64,000 bases of DNA from an uncultured Pseudomonadota bacterium (GTDB lineage: Bacteria > Pseudomonadota > Gammaproteobacteria > Steroidobacterales > Steroidobacteraceae): positions 62,001-126,000 of the forward strand of contig CAIOZU010000053.1 of assembly GCA_903862885.1 (NCBI GenBank), given 5' to 3'. Below are positions 1-10,397 of this stretch, piece by piece. Made by a program: the position numbers and the translations under genes. Position 1 is the stretch's first letter. The number at the start of each line of letters is the position of its first letter. The notes beneath the pieces are model-generated. The model saw nothing but the letters and a program-made list of their open reading frames with translations, did not search any database and was not told the origin of the DNA.

Positions 1-349
1 TAAAGCGATGGACCTCGTCCAAAAACAGCACCGTGCCCTGACCGTGGGCGAGCCGACGGGCTTGCGCCTCCTCCACCACCGCTCGAATATCTTTAACGCC
101 GGCTAGCACTGCCGACAAGGCGCGAAACTCCGCTTGGGCGGTGTGCGCCACTAAACGAGCGAGGGTGGTCTTGCCGGTACCCGGTGGGCCCCACAGGATC
201 ATAGAGTGCAGGCTGCTGCCTTCAATTAAGCGGCGAAGCGGTTTGCCGACACTGAGCAAGTGGCTTTGACCGACGAAGTCATCAAGCGACTGTGGGCGCA
301 TCCGGTCAGCGAGCGGCCGATAACTGGCTGTGGTCAGCACAGCGTCCAC
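1..349 (-). CDS. rarA: Replication-associated recombination protein A, AAA+ ATPase (N-terminal part only)
   Basis: RarA (MgsA) is a clamp-loader-like AAA+ ATPase that acts at stalled replication forks. Only about the first 116 codons are inside the window; the gene runs off the left edge. The translation opens with a substrate-entry segment ([19 protein letters not shown]), then a Walker A box (GPPGTGKT) and a Walker B box (LFLDEVHRF), in the usual RarA order. The start is GTG at 349 or the in-frame GTG at 340. It begins three bases after the lolA stop codon on the same strand. The order ftsK-lolA-rarA is standard in gammaproteobacteria and implies co-transcription. Confidence 0.93.
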   Translation of the reverse strand, partial: MDAVLTTASYRPLADRMRPQSLDDFVGQSHLLSVGKPLRRLIEGSSLHSMILWGPPGTGKTTLARLVAHTAQAEFRALSAVLAGVKDIRAVVEEAQARRLAHGQGTVLFLDEVHRF

Positions 350-352
350 CGC

Positions 353-994
353 CTACGGCGCCTGCCCGATCACATCCACGCCCGGTGGGACGATGAACGT
401 AAACAGACTGTCCGGCAACACCAGATGGCGCTCCATGTTTTTGAGCTCAATGCGGGTGTGACTGCCGAGCTTATCGACAAACTCCAAACGGGACAGGCTG
501 TCGCCGGCAAAGCCCATGCGAATTTCCGTAAAATCCGTGTCGCTGTTTTTCGGAATCAGCACACTCCACAGGAGACCGTCCAACGCACCGCCCTCGATGA
601 CTTTAAAGCCTTCCGTGACGTGCGCTTGCCCGGCTAATAGCATGGCCGGCGTTTGTGACAGCGATTGTTTGATCTGACGCACCGTGACTTGTGACAAATC
701 CGCATCAAACAACCATAAATGATCGCCATCGCACACGATGAGTTGCTGGGGCGCCCGGTACTCCCATCGAAAGCGCCCCGGTTTTCGAAGCCACAGGGTA
801 CCGCTTGCACGCTCCGGTTTAGCACCGTCTTTGACGGTGATCTCCTGGACAAAGTCCGCACGCACCGCACTCAACGCGAGCAGGCCCCGATCCACACGGG
901 ACGCCGCCGCGTTAGGCTCCGCTGACGCCGACGCCATGAGCCACACAACCGCGCAGGCCAAACCGCAAACAACCAAGGTGAAGCGGCGTACCAC
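353..994 (-). CDS. lolA: Periplasmic outer-membrane lipoprotein carrier LolA
   Basis: LolA takes lipoproteins released by the LolCDE transporter and carries them across the periplasm to the outer membrane. The 213-residue product starts with a signal peptide (basic MVRR, hydrophobic core, probable cleavage after ASASA at about residue 25). It continues with the LolA beta-fold, including the PGRFRWEY stretch and the DGDHLWLFD strand. Length is normal for the family. The start is GTG, overlapping the ftsK TAG stop by one base (TAGTG), so translation is probably coupled to ftsK. Its functional partners, the LolCDE-type genes, lie in this window at 38270-41449. Confidence 0.95.
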   Translation of the reverse strand: MVRRFTLVVCGLACAVVWLMASASAEPNAAASRVDRGLLALSAVRADFVQEITVKDGAKPERASGTLWLRKPGRFRWEYRAPQQLIVCDGDHLWLFDADLSQVTVRQIKQSLSQTPAMLLAGQAHVTEGFKVIEGGALDGLLWSVLIPKNSDTDFTEIRMGFAGDSLSRLEFVDKLGSHTRIELKNMERHLVLPDSLFTFIVPPGVDVIGQAP

Positions 995-3324
995 TACTCG
1001 TCACGGGTCGGTGGCAGTAAGACTTCTCGTGAGCCATTCGATTGCAACGGACCCACCAGACCGGCTGCCTCCATGCTCTCCACTAGCCGAGCCGCGCGGT
1101 TGTAACCAATTTTTAGCCGGCGCTGCACACCAGAGACGGAGGCCTTACGGCTCTCGGCAACAATCTGCACTGCTTGGTCATAGAGCAAATCTTGCTCCGC
1201 ATCCGCCCCCTCACCGCTCGCGTCAATGGGATCAAGCCCTGGTATCGGGCCAGTCGGCCCCTCCAGAATCTCTTCAATGTAGTTGGGTTCGCCGCCGCGC
1301 AGCGCATCCACGACGCGATGCACCTCTTGATCAGACACAAAAGCGCCATGTACCCGTGTCGGCACGGAGGTGCCCGGCGGCAAATACAACATATCCCCGT
1401 GACCTAGCAGGGACTCAGCACCGCTTTGATCCAATATGGTGCGCGAATCCACCTTCGCCGACACTTGGAATGCAATGCGTGTGGGAATATTCGCCTTAAT
1501 CAAGCCAGTGATCACGTCGACCGACGGCCGTTGTGTGGCCAAAATTAAATGGATGCCAGAGGCGCGCGCTTTTTGCGCGAGGCGTGCGATTAATTCTTCG
1601 ACTTTCTTCCCCACCACCATCATCAGATCAGCCAACTCGTCGATCACCACGACGATGTGGGGCAACGGCACGCAGTCCGGCACATTACCAGTCGAATCCA
1701 ACAGACTCACATCACCTGACTGCAACTTGCGCTGCAAGATCGGATCCGGAATCGCCTTGCCGGCGCTTCGGGCAGCATCGACTTTGTGATTGTAGCCACC
1801 TAAGTTTCGAACACCTAAGGCCGACATGAGGATGTAGCGACGCTCCATCTCAGCGACACACCAGCGCAGCGCATTCGCCGCTTGTTTCATATCAGTCACG
1901 ACCGGCGTCAGTAAGTGAGGAATACCCTCATAGACTGATAATTCCAGCATCTTAGGGTCAACCATGATCAGACGAACCTGCTCAGCCGTCGCTTTGTAAA
2001 GCAGCGACAGCACCATCGCATTGATCCCGACGCTCTTACCCGACCCTGTGGTACCGGCGATGAGCAAGTGCGGCATCTTTTGTAGATCCGCCACGACGGG
2101 ATGCCCCGCGATATCTTTACCCAATGCAATAGCCAACGGTGAGTTCACATCGTCGTAGGCTTTTGACTTGATGATCTCGCCCAGCGTCACCATCTCACGC
2201 ACTTCGTTTGGGATCTCAAGACCCACGACGCTCTTACCTGGAATCACCTCAACGACCCGCACGCTGATGGCCGAAAGCGCACGCGCGATGTCTTTCGCCA
2301 GACCCGAGATCTGGCTGACTTTGACGCCGGGTGCGGGGCGCAGTTCAAAGCGAGTGACCACAGGCCCCGGGTGCACTGCAACCACCTCGACCTCTACACC
2401 AAAGTCACGCAGCTTAATTTCCACTAACCGTGACATCGCCTCTAGCGTATCGGCGGAGTAGCCCTGCGGGCGCTCACCGGGATCATCAAGTAAACCCAGC
2501 GGCGGCAACTCACTGGCCGCTACTTTGTCAAATAGTGGCTTCTGCCGCTCTTTCTCAACGCGGGCACTTTTTTCAATGACCGGCAAGGGCACCTCAATCC
2601 GCGGTGGCGCCTTGACCTCAATTTTTTTCTTTTCCTCGCGCACAGCCACCTGACGCGCTGCCTTCTGCTCGCGACCCACCGTCTGGTCGCGGCGTGACGA
2701 CAAGTAGGCCATGAGTCGTCGGTAAGCCAATACCAACTGGTGCCCGATCGCATCCATGATGGTGAGCCAGGACACACCCGCAAATAAACCGACACCTGCG
2801 AACCAACCACTCAGCAACAGCAGCGTCGCACCCAGATAACTCACACCGCGTGCGAGCCCAGCGCCCACCACTTCCCCGAGGATTCCCCCTGCGCTTTCGG
2901 AATAACTGGGCGCCGCAAAGTGCAAGGTCGCCATGCCGGCGCTGCAGGCCAAGGTCAGCACAAAGCCGACTGAGCGAAACGCTAAGGTGGTGCGTGCAAT
3001 GCGATCGGCCGCCTGCGTTGGCTTATACAACAGCCAACCGGCAATCCCTAACATCATGGGGAATAAAAAAGCGGGCGCGCCAAACAACACCAGAAACACG
3101 CCCGCCACCCAAGCGCCCACGGGGCCGATCAGGTTGTGCACGTGGTCGGCCTCCCCGGTCGAGGTGAATCCCCCATCCAGCGGATTAAAAGTGATCAAGG
3201 CGAGCAACAAGACGATGGCCAGCGCGCTGCAGACCAGCAGTGCGCCCTCGCGCAGGCCCCGCGCGACGACCGCCGCGACGGTGTGCGCTACCCGCGCCGA
3301 TTTTCCGAGTTTTACGTCAGCCAA
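994..3324 (-). CDS. ftsK: DNA translocase FtsK
   Basis: FtsK is the septum-anchored DNA pump that clears and unlinks chromosome termini during division and activates XerCD at dif. The 776-residue protein has four probable membrane segments in residues 27-185. A short charged linker follows (about 205-290, with the run EEKKKIE), then the alpha/beta motor with Walker A GTTGSGKS at 424-431 and Walker B ([12 protein letters not shown]). The C-terminal winged-helix gamma domain ([17 protein letters not shown]) reads KOPS sequences. The linker is far shorter than in E. coli FtsK, giving the compact SpoIIIE-like form common in other gammaproteobacteria. It is divergent from trxB. Confidence 0.97.
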   Translation of the reverse strand: MADVKLGKSARVAHTVAAVVARGLREGALLVCSALAIVLLLALITFNPLDGGFTSTGEADHVHNLIGPVGAWVAGVFLVLFGAPAFLFPMMLGIAGWLLYKPTQAADRIARTTLAFRSVGFVLTLACSAGMATLHFAAPSYSESAGGILGEVVGAGLARGVSYLGATLLLLSGWFAGVGLFAGVSWLTIMDAIGHQLVLAYRRLMAYLSSRRDQTVGREQKAARQVAVREEKKKIEVKAPPRIEVPLPVIEKSARVEKERQKPLFDKVAASELPPLGLLDDPGERPQGYSADTLEAMSRLVEIKLRDFGVEVEVVAVHPGPVVTRFELRPAPGVKVSQISGLAKDIARALSAISVRVVEVIPGKSVVGLEIPNEVREMVTLGEIIKSKAYDDVNSPLAIALGKDIAGHPVVADLQKMPHLLIAGTTGSGKSVGINAMVLSLLYKATAEQVRLIMVDPKMLELSVYEGIPHLLTPVVTDMKQAANALRWCVAEMERRYILMSALGVRNLGGYNHKVDAARSAGKAIPDPILQRKLQSGDVSLLDSTGNVPDCVPLPHIVVVIDELADLMMVVGKKVEELIARLAQKARASGIHLILATQRPSVDVITGLIKANIPTRIAFQVSAKVDSRTILDQSGAESLLGHGDMLYLPPGTSVPTRVHGAFVSDQEVHRVVDALRGGEPNYIEEILEGPTGPIPGLDPIDASGEGADAEQDLLYDQAVQIVAESRKASVSGVQRRLKIGYNRAARLVESMEAAGLVGPLQSNGSREVLLPPTRDE

Positions 3325-3329
3325 GTTGA

Positions 3330-5619
<2,290 letters not shown>

Positions 5620-5633
5620 GCGACGCAGGCCTC

Positions 5634-6320
5634 ATGCGGCTTCGAGCCACCGACGCACCACCGACATGGCCGGACCCTGAGGGCGCCGCCCACGAGCCCA
5701 ATGGATTACTGGCGGTGGGTGGCGCACTCAACCCCGCGTGGTTGATCAGCGCCTACCGACACGGCCTCTTTCCTTGGTTCGGGGTCGATGATCCGATTCT
5801 ATGGTGGTCGCCCGATCCGCGCGGGATATTGGTGCCCGACGAATTTCACGCCAGCCGCAGTCTTCATCGCTCTATCCGACAACAGGGTTATCACACCCGA
5901 ATCAACCACTGCTTTAGCTCGACCATCGACGGCTGTGCCGCGCCACGAGGCATCGATACCGGCACCTGGATCACCCCCGCGATGCGCTTGGCCTACTGCG
6001 CGCTCCATCAGCTGGGCCTGGCACATTCGATCGAGGTGTACCAAGCGCAGCGCCTCGTTGGTGGCCTATACGGCGTCCACTTGGGGGGCGTGTTTTTTGC
6101 GGAATCGATGTTTAGCCGACAGACCGATGCCTCGAAAGTTGCGCTGCTCGCCCTCGTTCAGCTAGCAAAAGACCGTGGCATCGAGCTGATCGATACCCAA
6201 ATGCCAAGCCCCCACCTGGCAAGCTTAGGGGCGAAATCGGTCTCCAGACACGTCTTTTTAAGCGTTTTGAGGCGTCTGATCGACCGACCCATGGCCCCTT
6301 GGCCGCGCCCGGCCTGTTAG
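5634..6320 (+). CDS. aat: Leucyl/phenylalanyl-tRNA--protein transferase
   Basis: Aat attaches Leu or Phe from aminoacyl-tRNA to proteins with N-terminal Lys or Arg, creating a destabilising residue that ClpS delivers to ClpAP. The 228-residue product carries the family signatures GLLAVGGALNPAWLISAYRHGLFPWF near residues 24-49, WWSPDPRG, and the C-terminal ELIDTQMPSPHLASLGA. It begins 14 bases after the DUF482 gene. Both downstream partners, clpS and clpA, are encoded on the other side of infA, so the whole N-degron branch lies within about 4 kb. Confidence 0.95.
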   Translation: MRLRATDAPPTWPDPEGAAHEPNGLLAVGGALNPAWLISAYRHGLFPWFGVDDPILWWSPDPRGILVPDEFHASRSLHRSIRQQGYHTRINHCFSSTIDGCAAPRGIDTGTWITPAMRLAYCALHQLGLAHSIEVYQAQRLVGGLYGVHLGGVFFAESMFSRQTDASKVALLALVQLAKDRGIELIDTQMPSPHLASLGAKSVSRHVFLSVLRRLIDRPMAPWPRPAC

Positions 6321-6337
6321 GCTGGCGGCAAGCCGAA

Positions 6338-6366
6338 TTGCCACGGGGTGGCCGATTCGGCACAAT
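6338..6366 (+). promoter_or_regulatory. Candidate sigma-70 promoter of infA
   Basis: TTGCCA at 6338-6343 and CACAAT at 6361-6366 are separated by exactly 17 bases, matching the -35 and -10 consensus at five and four of six positions. Transcription would start near 6373, giving infA a leader of about 24 bases with an AGGA ribosome-binding motif. The promoter lies just after the aat stop, so infA need not depend on read-through. Prediction from sequence only. Confidence 0.5.
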
Positions 6367-6395
6367 GCGCTCGCGTTACACAAGTCAGGAACAGA

Positions 6396-6614
6396 ATGTC
6401 GAAAGAGGAAGCGATTCAGATGGAAGGCGAGGTCGTTGAGACGTTGCCGAACACGACGTTCCGAGTCAAACTCAAGAACGGGCACGTTGTCACGACTCAT
6501 ATCTCGGGAAAGATGCGCAAAAACTACATTCGCATCCTCACCGGCGACATCGTGACGGTCGAAATGACGCCGTACGATCTGACCAAAGGTCGCATCACCT
6601 ACCGCGGCCGATAA
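6396..6614 (+). CDS. infA: Translation initiation factor IF-1
   Basis: IF-1 is a 72-residue OB-fold protein that occupies the ribosomal A site during initiation. The start is the ATG at 6396 ([11 protein letters not shown]), preceded by AGGA; an in-frame upstream extension to 6348 is not part of the family. The sequence [12 protein letters not shown] and the C-terminal [11 protein letters not shown] are nearly invariant in proteobacteria. It converges with clpA, whose stop is only 9 bases away. The aat-infA-clpA order also occurs in E. coli. Confidence 0.97.
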   Translation: MSKEEAIQMEGEVVETLPNTTFRVKLKNGHVVTTHISGKMRKNYIRILTGDIVTVEMTPYDLTKGRITYRGR

Positions 6615-6620
6615 GGCCGC
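6604..6620. terminator. Short GC-rich hairpin between convergent infA and clpA
   Basis: GCGGCC at 6604-6609 and GGCCGC at 6615-6620 form a perfect six-base stem around a five-base loop that contains the infA stop codon. There is no T-tract on either side, so it is not a classical intrinsic terminator. It may still act as a bidirectional transcript end or protect 3' ends in this very tight convergent junction. Confidence 0.35.
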
Positions 6621-6623
6621 CCC

Positions 6624-8903
6624 TCAGGTCAGTAGCGCAGGCTCTTGGGCACTGCGCGTTTCCAGACTCAAACCTTGACCATCCGCTGACAGCTTGACGC
6701 GCACTGTACCGCCTTGGGTGAGTTTGCCAAAAAGCAGCTCCTCGGCCAGCGGACGCTTAATCTTCTCTTGGACCAAGCGTGCCATTGGTCGGGCACCCAT
6801 CTTTGGGTCATAGCCTTCGCGTGCGATCCAACGTCTGGCGGCGTCATCGATAGACAGTTGCACGCCCTTTTCTTCCAGCTGCGCCTCGACCTCCATCAGC
6901 ACCTTATCGACCACCCGCTCGATGGTGCCTGTGGTGAGCGCACCAAACTGCACAATCGCATCCAAGCGATTGCGAAACTCCGGTGCGAACACGCGCTTAA
7001 TGGCCTCGGTACCATCACTCTCCGTCTCTGACTGAGTAAAGCCGATCACATTGCGCGCCATTTCACTGGCACCCGCGTTAGTCGTCATCACAATGATCAC
7101 GTGCCTAAAGTCCGCTTTACGGCCGTTATTGTCAGTCAGGGTGCCGTGATCCATCACTTGCAACAGCAGGTTAAAGACATCCGGATGGGCCTTTTCAATT
7201 TCATCTAACAACAACACGGCGTGAGGATGCTTGGTAATCGCTTCTGTCAGAAGACCGCCTTGATCAAAACCCACATAACCGGGCGGCGCGCCGATCAGGC
7301 GCGACACGGTGTGCCGCTCCATGTACTCGGACATATCAAAACGAATTAACTCGACCCCTAAGGACAGCGCGAGTTGGCGCGTGACCTCGGTCTTGCCGAC
7401 GCCCGTGGGTCCGGCGAACAAGAAAGAACCCACTGGTTTCCTCGGATCACCCAGGCCCGATCGCGCCATCTTGATGGAAGCGGAGAGCATCTCAATCGCC
7501 GGATCTTGCCCGAAGATCACCAACTTTAAGTTGCGCTCTAGATTCTTCAGCACTTCCTTGTCCGAGGTCGATACCTGCTTAGGCGGTATCCGGGCAATAC
7601 GCGCCACCACGGCCTCCATGTGTTGTACGGTCACGTGCGTAGCGCGCGTCGCCGCGGGCTGCAACCGCAGATTGGCGCCCGCCTCATCCACCACATCAAT
7701 CGCTTTATCAGGTAAAAAGCGATCATTGATGTAACGTGCCGCGAGCTCCGCCGCGGTGGTCAGAGCCGCCTCATCATAGGTGACCCCATGGTGCTCCTCG
7801 AACTGCGACTTCAGTCCTTTTAAGATTTCGATGGTCTCAGGGACTGAAGGCTCGAGCACATCGATTTTCTGGAAGCGGCGGGCGAGCGCGCGGTCTTTTT
7901 CGAATATCCCGCGGTACTCGTGGTAGGTGGTTGACCCGATGCAGCGCAGATCGCCATTGGACAACACCGGCTTAATCAAATTAGACGCATCCATCACGCC
8001 GCCAGAGGCCGCGCCCGCGCCAATCACCGTGTGAATCTCGTCTATAAATAGCACGGCACCCGGGATTTTTTTGATTTCTGTGAGGACGCCTTTCAAGCGT
8101 TTCTCAAAATCACCGCGGTACTTAGTGCCCGCAATCAGCGATCCCATATCCAGCGAGTAGATGGTGCACTGAGCTAAGACCTCGGGGACTTTCTGCTCAA
8201 CGATTAAGCGCGCCAGCCCTTCAGCGATCGCGGTCTTACCCACACCTGCCTCGCCGACATATAGCGGGTTATTTTTGCGTCGCCGACAAAGGATTTCGAT
8301 GGTACGTTCTACCTCCAACTGCCGACCAATCAGTGGATCAATGCGTCCCTCGGCGGCCTGCCGATTCAAATTGACGCAGTACTTATCCAGGGCACCCGCC
8401 TGCGCCTCTGCATCGGCGCCCGCGCCTGACTCGGCCTGCGCGGTCATGTCTTTCTCCGCACCCTCTTCCGCAGACTTCGACAAGCCATGCGAAATGAAAT
8501 TAACGACATCGAGACGTGCGACATCCTGCGCGCCCAGCAAATAGGCTGCATGCGACTGTTTCTCGCTGAAAATAGCCACGAGTACGTTACCTACCGCGAC
8601 CTCTTTCTTACCACTCGACTGCACGCTGAACACCGCCCGCTGCAGTACGCGCTGAAAGCCTAAGGTGGGCTGTACCTCGCGCTCATCCTCCCCGCCCAAG
8701 CGAGGGGTGGTATCGGAAATGAAATGCTGCAAATCGGCTTTCAGCTTTGCCACATCCGCGCCGCAGGCCTTCAAGATGTCGCGTATGCGCGCCGTGTCTA
8801 AAATCGCCAACAACAGATGCTCGACGGTCATGTACTCATGCCGCGCGCTGCGTGCCGATTGAAAGGCGTTGTTAAGACACAGTTCTAGTTCACTCGATAA
8901 CAC
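6624..8903 (-). CDS. clpA: ATP-dependent Clp protease ATP-binding subunit ClpA
   Basis: ClpA is the AAA+ unfoldase that feeds substrates to ClpP. The 759-residue protein has the N domain that docks ClpS, then two AAA modules with Walker A boxes GEAGVGKT (about residue 216) and GPTGVGKT (about residue 496). A degenerate IGF-type loop that docks ClpP (ARNVIGFTQ) is visible in the second module. The start is GTG at 8903, preceded by GAGG at a spacing of eight. An acidic, Ala-rich linker of roughly 25 residues follows the N domain. It lies 24 bases downstream of clpS and is presumably co-transcribed. Confidence 0.97.
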   Translation of the reverse strand: MLSSELELCLNNAFQSARSARHEYMTVEHLLLAILDTARIRDILKACGADVAKLKADLQHFISDTTPRLGGEDEREVQPTLGFQRVLQRAVFSVQSSGKKEVAVGNVLVAIFSEKQSHAAYLLGAQDVARLDVVNFISHGLSKSAEEGAEKDMTAQAESGAGADAEAQAGALDKYCVNLNRQAAEGRIDPLIGRQLEVERTIEILCRRRKNNPLYVGEAGVGKTAIAEGLARLIVEQKVPEVLAQCTIYSLDMGSLIAGTKYRGDFEKRLKGVLTEIKKIPGAVLFIDEIHTVIGAGAASGGVMDASNLIKPVLSNGDLRCIGSTTYHEYRGIFEKDRALARRFQKIDVLEPSVPETIEILKGLKSQFEEHHGVTYDEAALTTAAELAARYINDRFLPDKAIDVVDEAGANLRLQPAATRATHVTVQHMEAVVARIARIPPKQVSTSDKEVLKNLERNLKLVIFGQDPAIEMLSASIKMARSGLGDPRKPVGSFLFAGPTGVGKTEVTRQLALSLGVELIRFDMSEYMERHTVSRLIGAPPGYVGFDQGGLLTEAITKHPHAVLLLDEIEKAHPDVFNLLLQVMDHGTLTDNNGRKADFRHVIIVMTTNAGASEMARNVIGFTQSETESDGTEAIKRVFAPEFRNRLDAIVQFGALTTGTIERVVDKVLMEVEAQLEEKGVQLSIDDAARRWIAREGYDPKMGARPMARLVQEKIKRPLAEELLFGKLTQGGTVRVKLSADGQGLSLETRSAQEPALLT

Positions 8904-8927
8904 ATCGGTATCCTCTTGAATGGATCG

Positions 8928-9266
8928 CTAGTCGGCTTCTTCAACGGTGCACATCAGTGGGTGCTGGTGCTGGCGCGCGTAGGCCATGACTTGAGCAACC
9001 TTGGTTTCTGCAATCTCATACGTGAACACGCCACACACGCCCTTACCGCGGGTATGAATCTCTAGCATCACTCGGGTGGCTTTGACTCGATCCATCACAA
9101 AGATGGCCTCTAAGACCTCCACCACAAACTCCATCGGCGTGTAATCATCGTTCAGCAAAATAACCTGATACAGAGGCGGCCGCTTCAGCTGCGGCGGCGC
9201 CTCCTCGACCAGCAGGCCCTGGCCATCCCCCGGGCGCCCCGTTTGCTCGTCATCGTTGGACTTCAT
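8928..9266 (-). CDS. clpS: ATP-dependent Clp protease adaptor ClpS
   Basis: ClpS binds N-terminal Leu, Phe, Tyr or Trp and hands the protein to ClpA. The 112-residue product has a flexible, acidic N-terminal tail and the conserved core [16 protein letters not shown], where Asp and Met line the N-degron pocket. The helix with H ([23 protein letters not shown]) is also present. A well-formed promoter ends only eight bases before the ATG, so the message may be leaderless (see separate entry). The gene is followed by clpA on the same strand. Confidence 0.96.
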   Translation of the reverse strand: MKSNDDEQTGRPGDGQGLLVEEAPPQLKRPPLYQVILLNDDYTPMEFVVEVLEAIFVMDRVKATRVMLEIHTRGKGVCGVFTYEIAETKVAQVMAYARQHQHPLMCTVEEAD

Positions 9267-9274
9267 GGGAGTAG

Positions 9275-9303
9275 TTTATAGGGACGCCGGGTCGACTGTT
9301 CAA
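9275..9303 (-). promoter_or_regulatory. Candidate sigma-70 promoter of clpS, almost no leader
   Basis: On the minus strand TTGAAC (9303-9298) and TATAAA (9280-9275) are 17 bases apart. The usual start point, six to nine bases after the -10 box, falls between 9269 and 9266, i.e. at or within about three bases of the clpS ATG. The eight bases before the ATG contain no Shine-Dalgarno motif. Both facts point to a leaderless or nearly leaderless transcript. Confidence 0.55.
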
Positions 9304-9472
9304 GGGCTCGGGGGCTAAACTTGGTCTTTATTTTTTAATGACTTAGAGCAAGGCACGCGGACTTGTCGCCACCACCGGCGACGCCGTATGATTAGCGGAT
9401 GTATAGCCGTGTCATTCAAGGGCGATGGCGAGTCGCTGGCCGTCGGCTCGGCCGCTGGAATCGTGCGTGGCG

Positions 9473-10351
9473 ATGACCCTCACCGACCCGCTGGTGCTTT
9501 GGCGCGCCGGCCTGCCTGGCCTGGTGCGGCGTCTGCCGGCCGTTCTGACCGCTTTATTAGCGATCGGGCTCGCATGGCAATTAGCCACCCTACTGTGGCA
9601 ACTGCTGCCCGCGAGTCGCTCAGCCACCGCCCCCGCGGCGGTCAACGTACCGGCCACCGAGTCGCTGCAGCCCGTATTGGATGGCCATCTGTTTGGAAAC
9701 CCGTCAGGCGCTGCCAGCGGCGAAAGCGCCCCTCAGTCGCAAGTGCCCCTGGTGGTGGCCGGCACCTTAGCCGTTAAAGACCCCAAGGCCGGCCTGGCCA
9801 TCATCGGCGAGTCAGCGGTCGCCGCTCGACTCTACGCCACCGGTGGCAACCTACCCGGGGGCGTTAAATTGTTCGAGGTCTATCCGGATCGTGTGGTGAT
9901 TGAGCGCAACGGTGCCCTCGAGAGTTTGTATCTCCCCCGCTCGCACCTCGCCGACTCAGCCAGCAAACCGGCCCCCATGAGCGCAGCCGTCGCCCGTGTC
10001 GCTGAACAAACGACTGCCGTGTTGGGCGAAATCCTTAGACCGATGCCCACCTACGCCAATGGTCAGCTCAAGGGCTTTCGTTTATTCGCAGGACGCGATC
10101 GCGCGCGCTTCGCTGAGCTCGGATTGCAACCGGGCGATCTGGTCACCCAAGTCAATGGAGTGCCCTTAGGCGATGCGCAGCATGGGATGGAGGTCCTTCG
10201 CACCCTCACCAGTGGCGGACCCGCCACGGTCACCGTGGAACGCGAAGGCGCCACCCAACAACTGACCATCGACGCCAGCCAAGTGGCTGCCATCACCGGT
10301 GCCCCCGCAGCACCCACACCCACCCACGCCGGCGTGATCAGCCCACCGTGA
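9473..10351 (+). CDS. gspC: Type II secretion system protein GspC
   Basis: GspC is the inner-membrane clamp protein that links the inner platform to the secretin. After a short cytoplasmic N terminus there is one membrane helix (VLTALLAIGLAWQLATLLWQL). The periplasmic HR domain follows (VPLVVAGTLAVKDPKAGLAIIGE), then a C-terminal PDZ domain (GFRLFAGRDRARFAELGLQPGDLV and VNGVPLGD). I chose ATG at 9473 because the predicted membrane helix then lies about 20 residues from the start; the open frame extends to 9425. It heads gspCDEF. No clear promoter is visible in the 206 bases between it and divergent clpS. Confidence 0.88.
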   Translation: MTLTDPLVLWRAGLPGLVRRLPAVLTALLAIGLAWQLATLLWQLLPASRSATAPAAVNVPATESLQPVLDGHLFGNPSGAASGESAPQSQVPLVVAGTLAVKDPKAGLAIIGESAVAARLYATGGNLPGGVKLFEVYPDRVVIERNGALESLYLPRSHLADSASKPAPMSAAVARVAEQTTAVLGEILRPMPTYANGQLKGFRLFAGRDRARFAELGLQPGDLVTQVNGVPLGDAQHGMEVLRTLTSGGPATVTVEREGATQQLTIDASQVAAITGAPAAPTPTHAGVISPP

Positions 10352-10397
10352 ACACGCAAACGCTGACTTGTACCTGCCCATTTTATAGAGAATCCGT

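Noticed and set aside
738-1499. 253-codon plus-strand open frame over lolA and ftsK
   Set aside because: It runs antisense through two clear conserved genes, has low-complexity Arg/Pro/Ser composition and no recognisable domain. It is a by-product of high GC.
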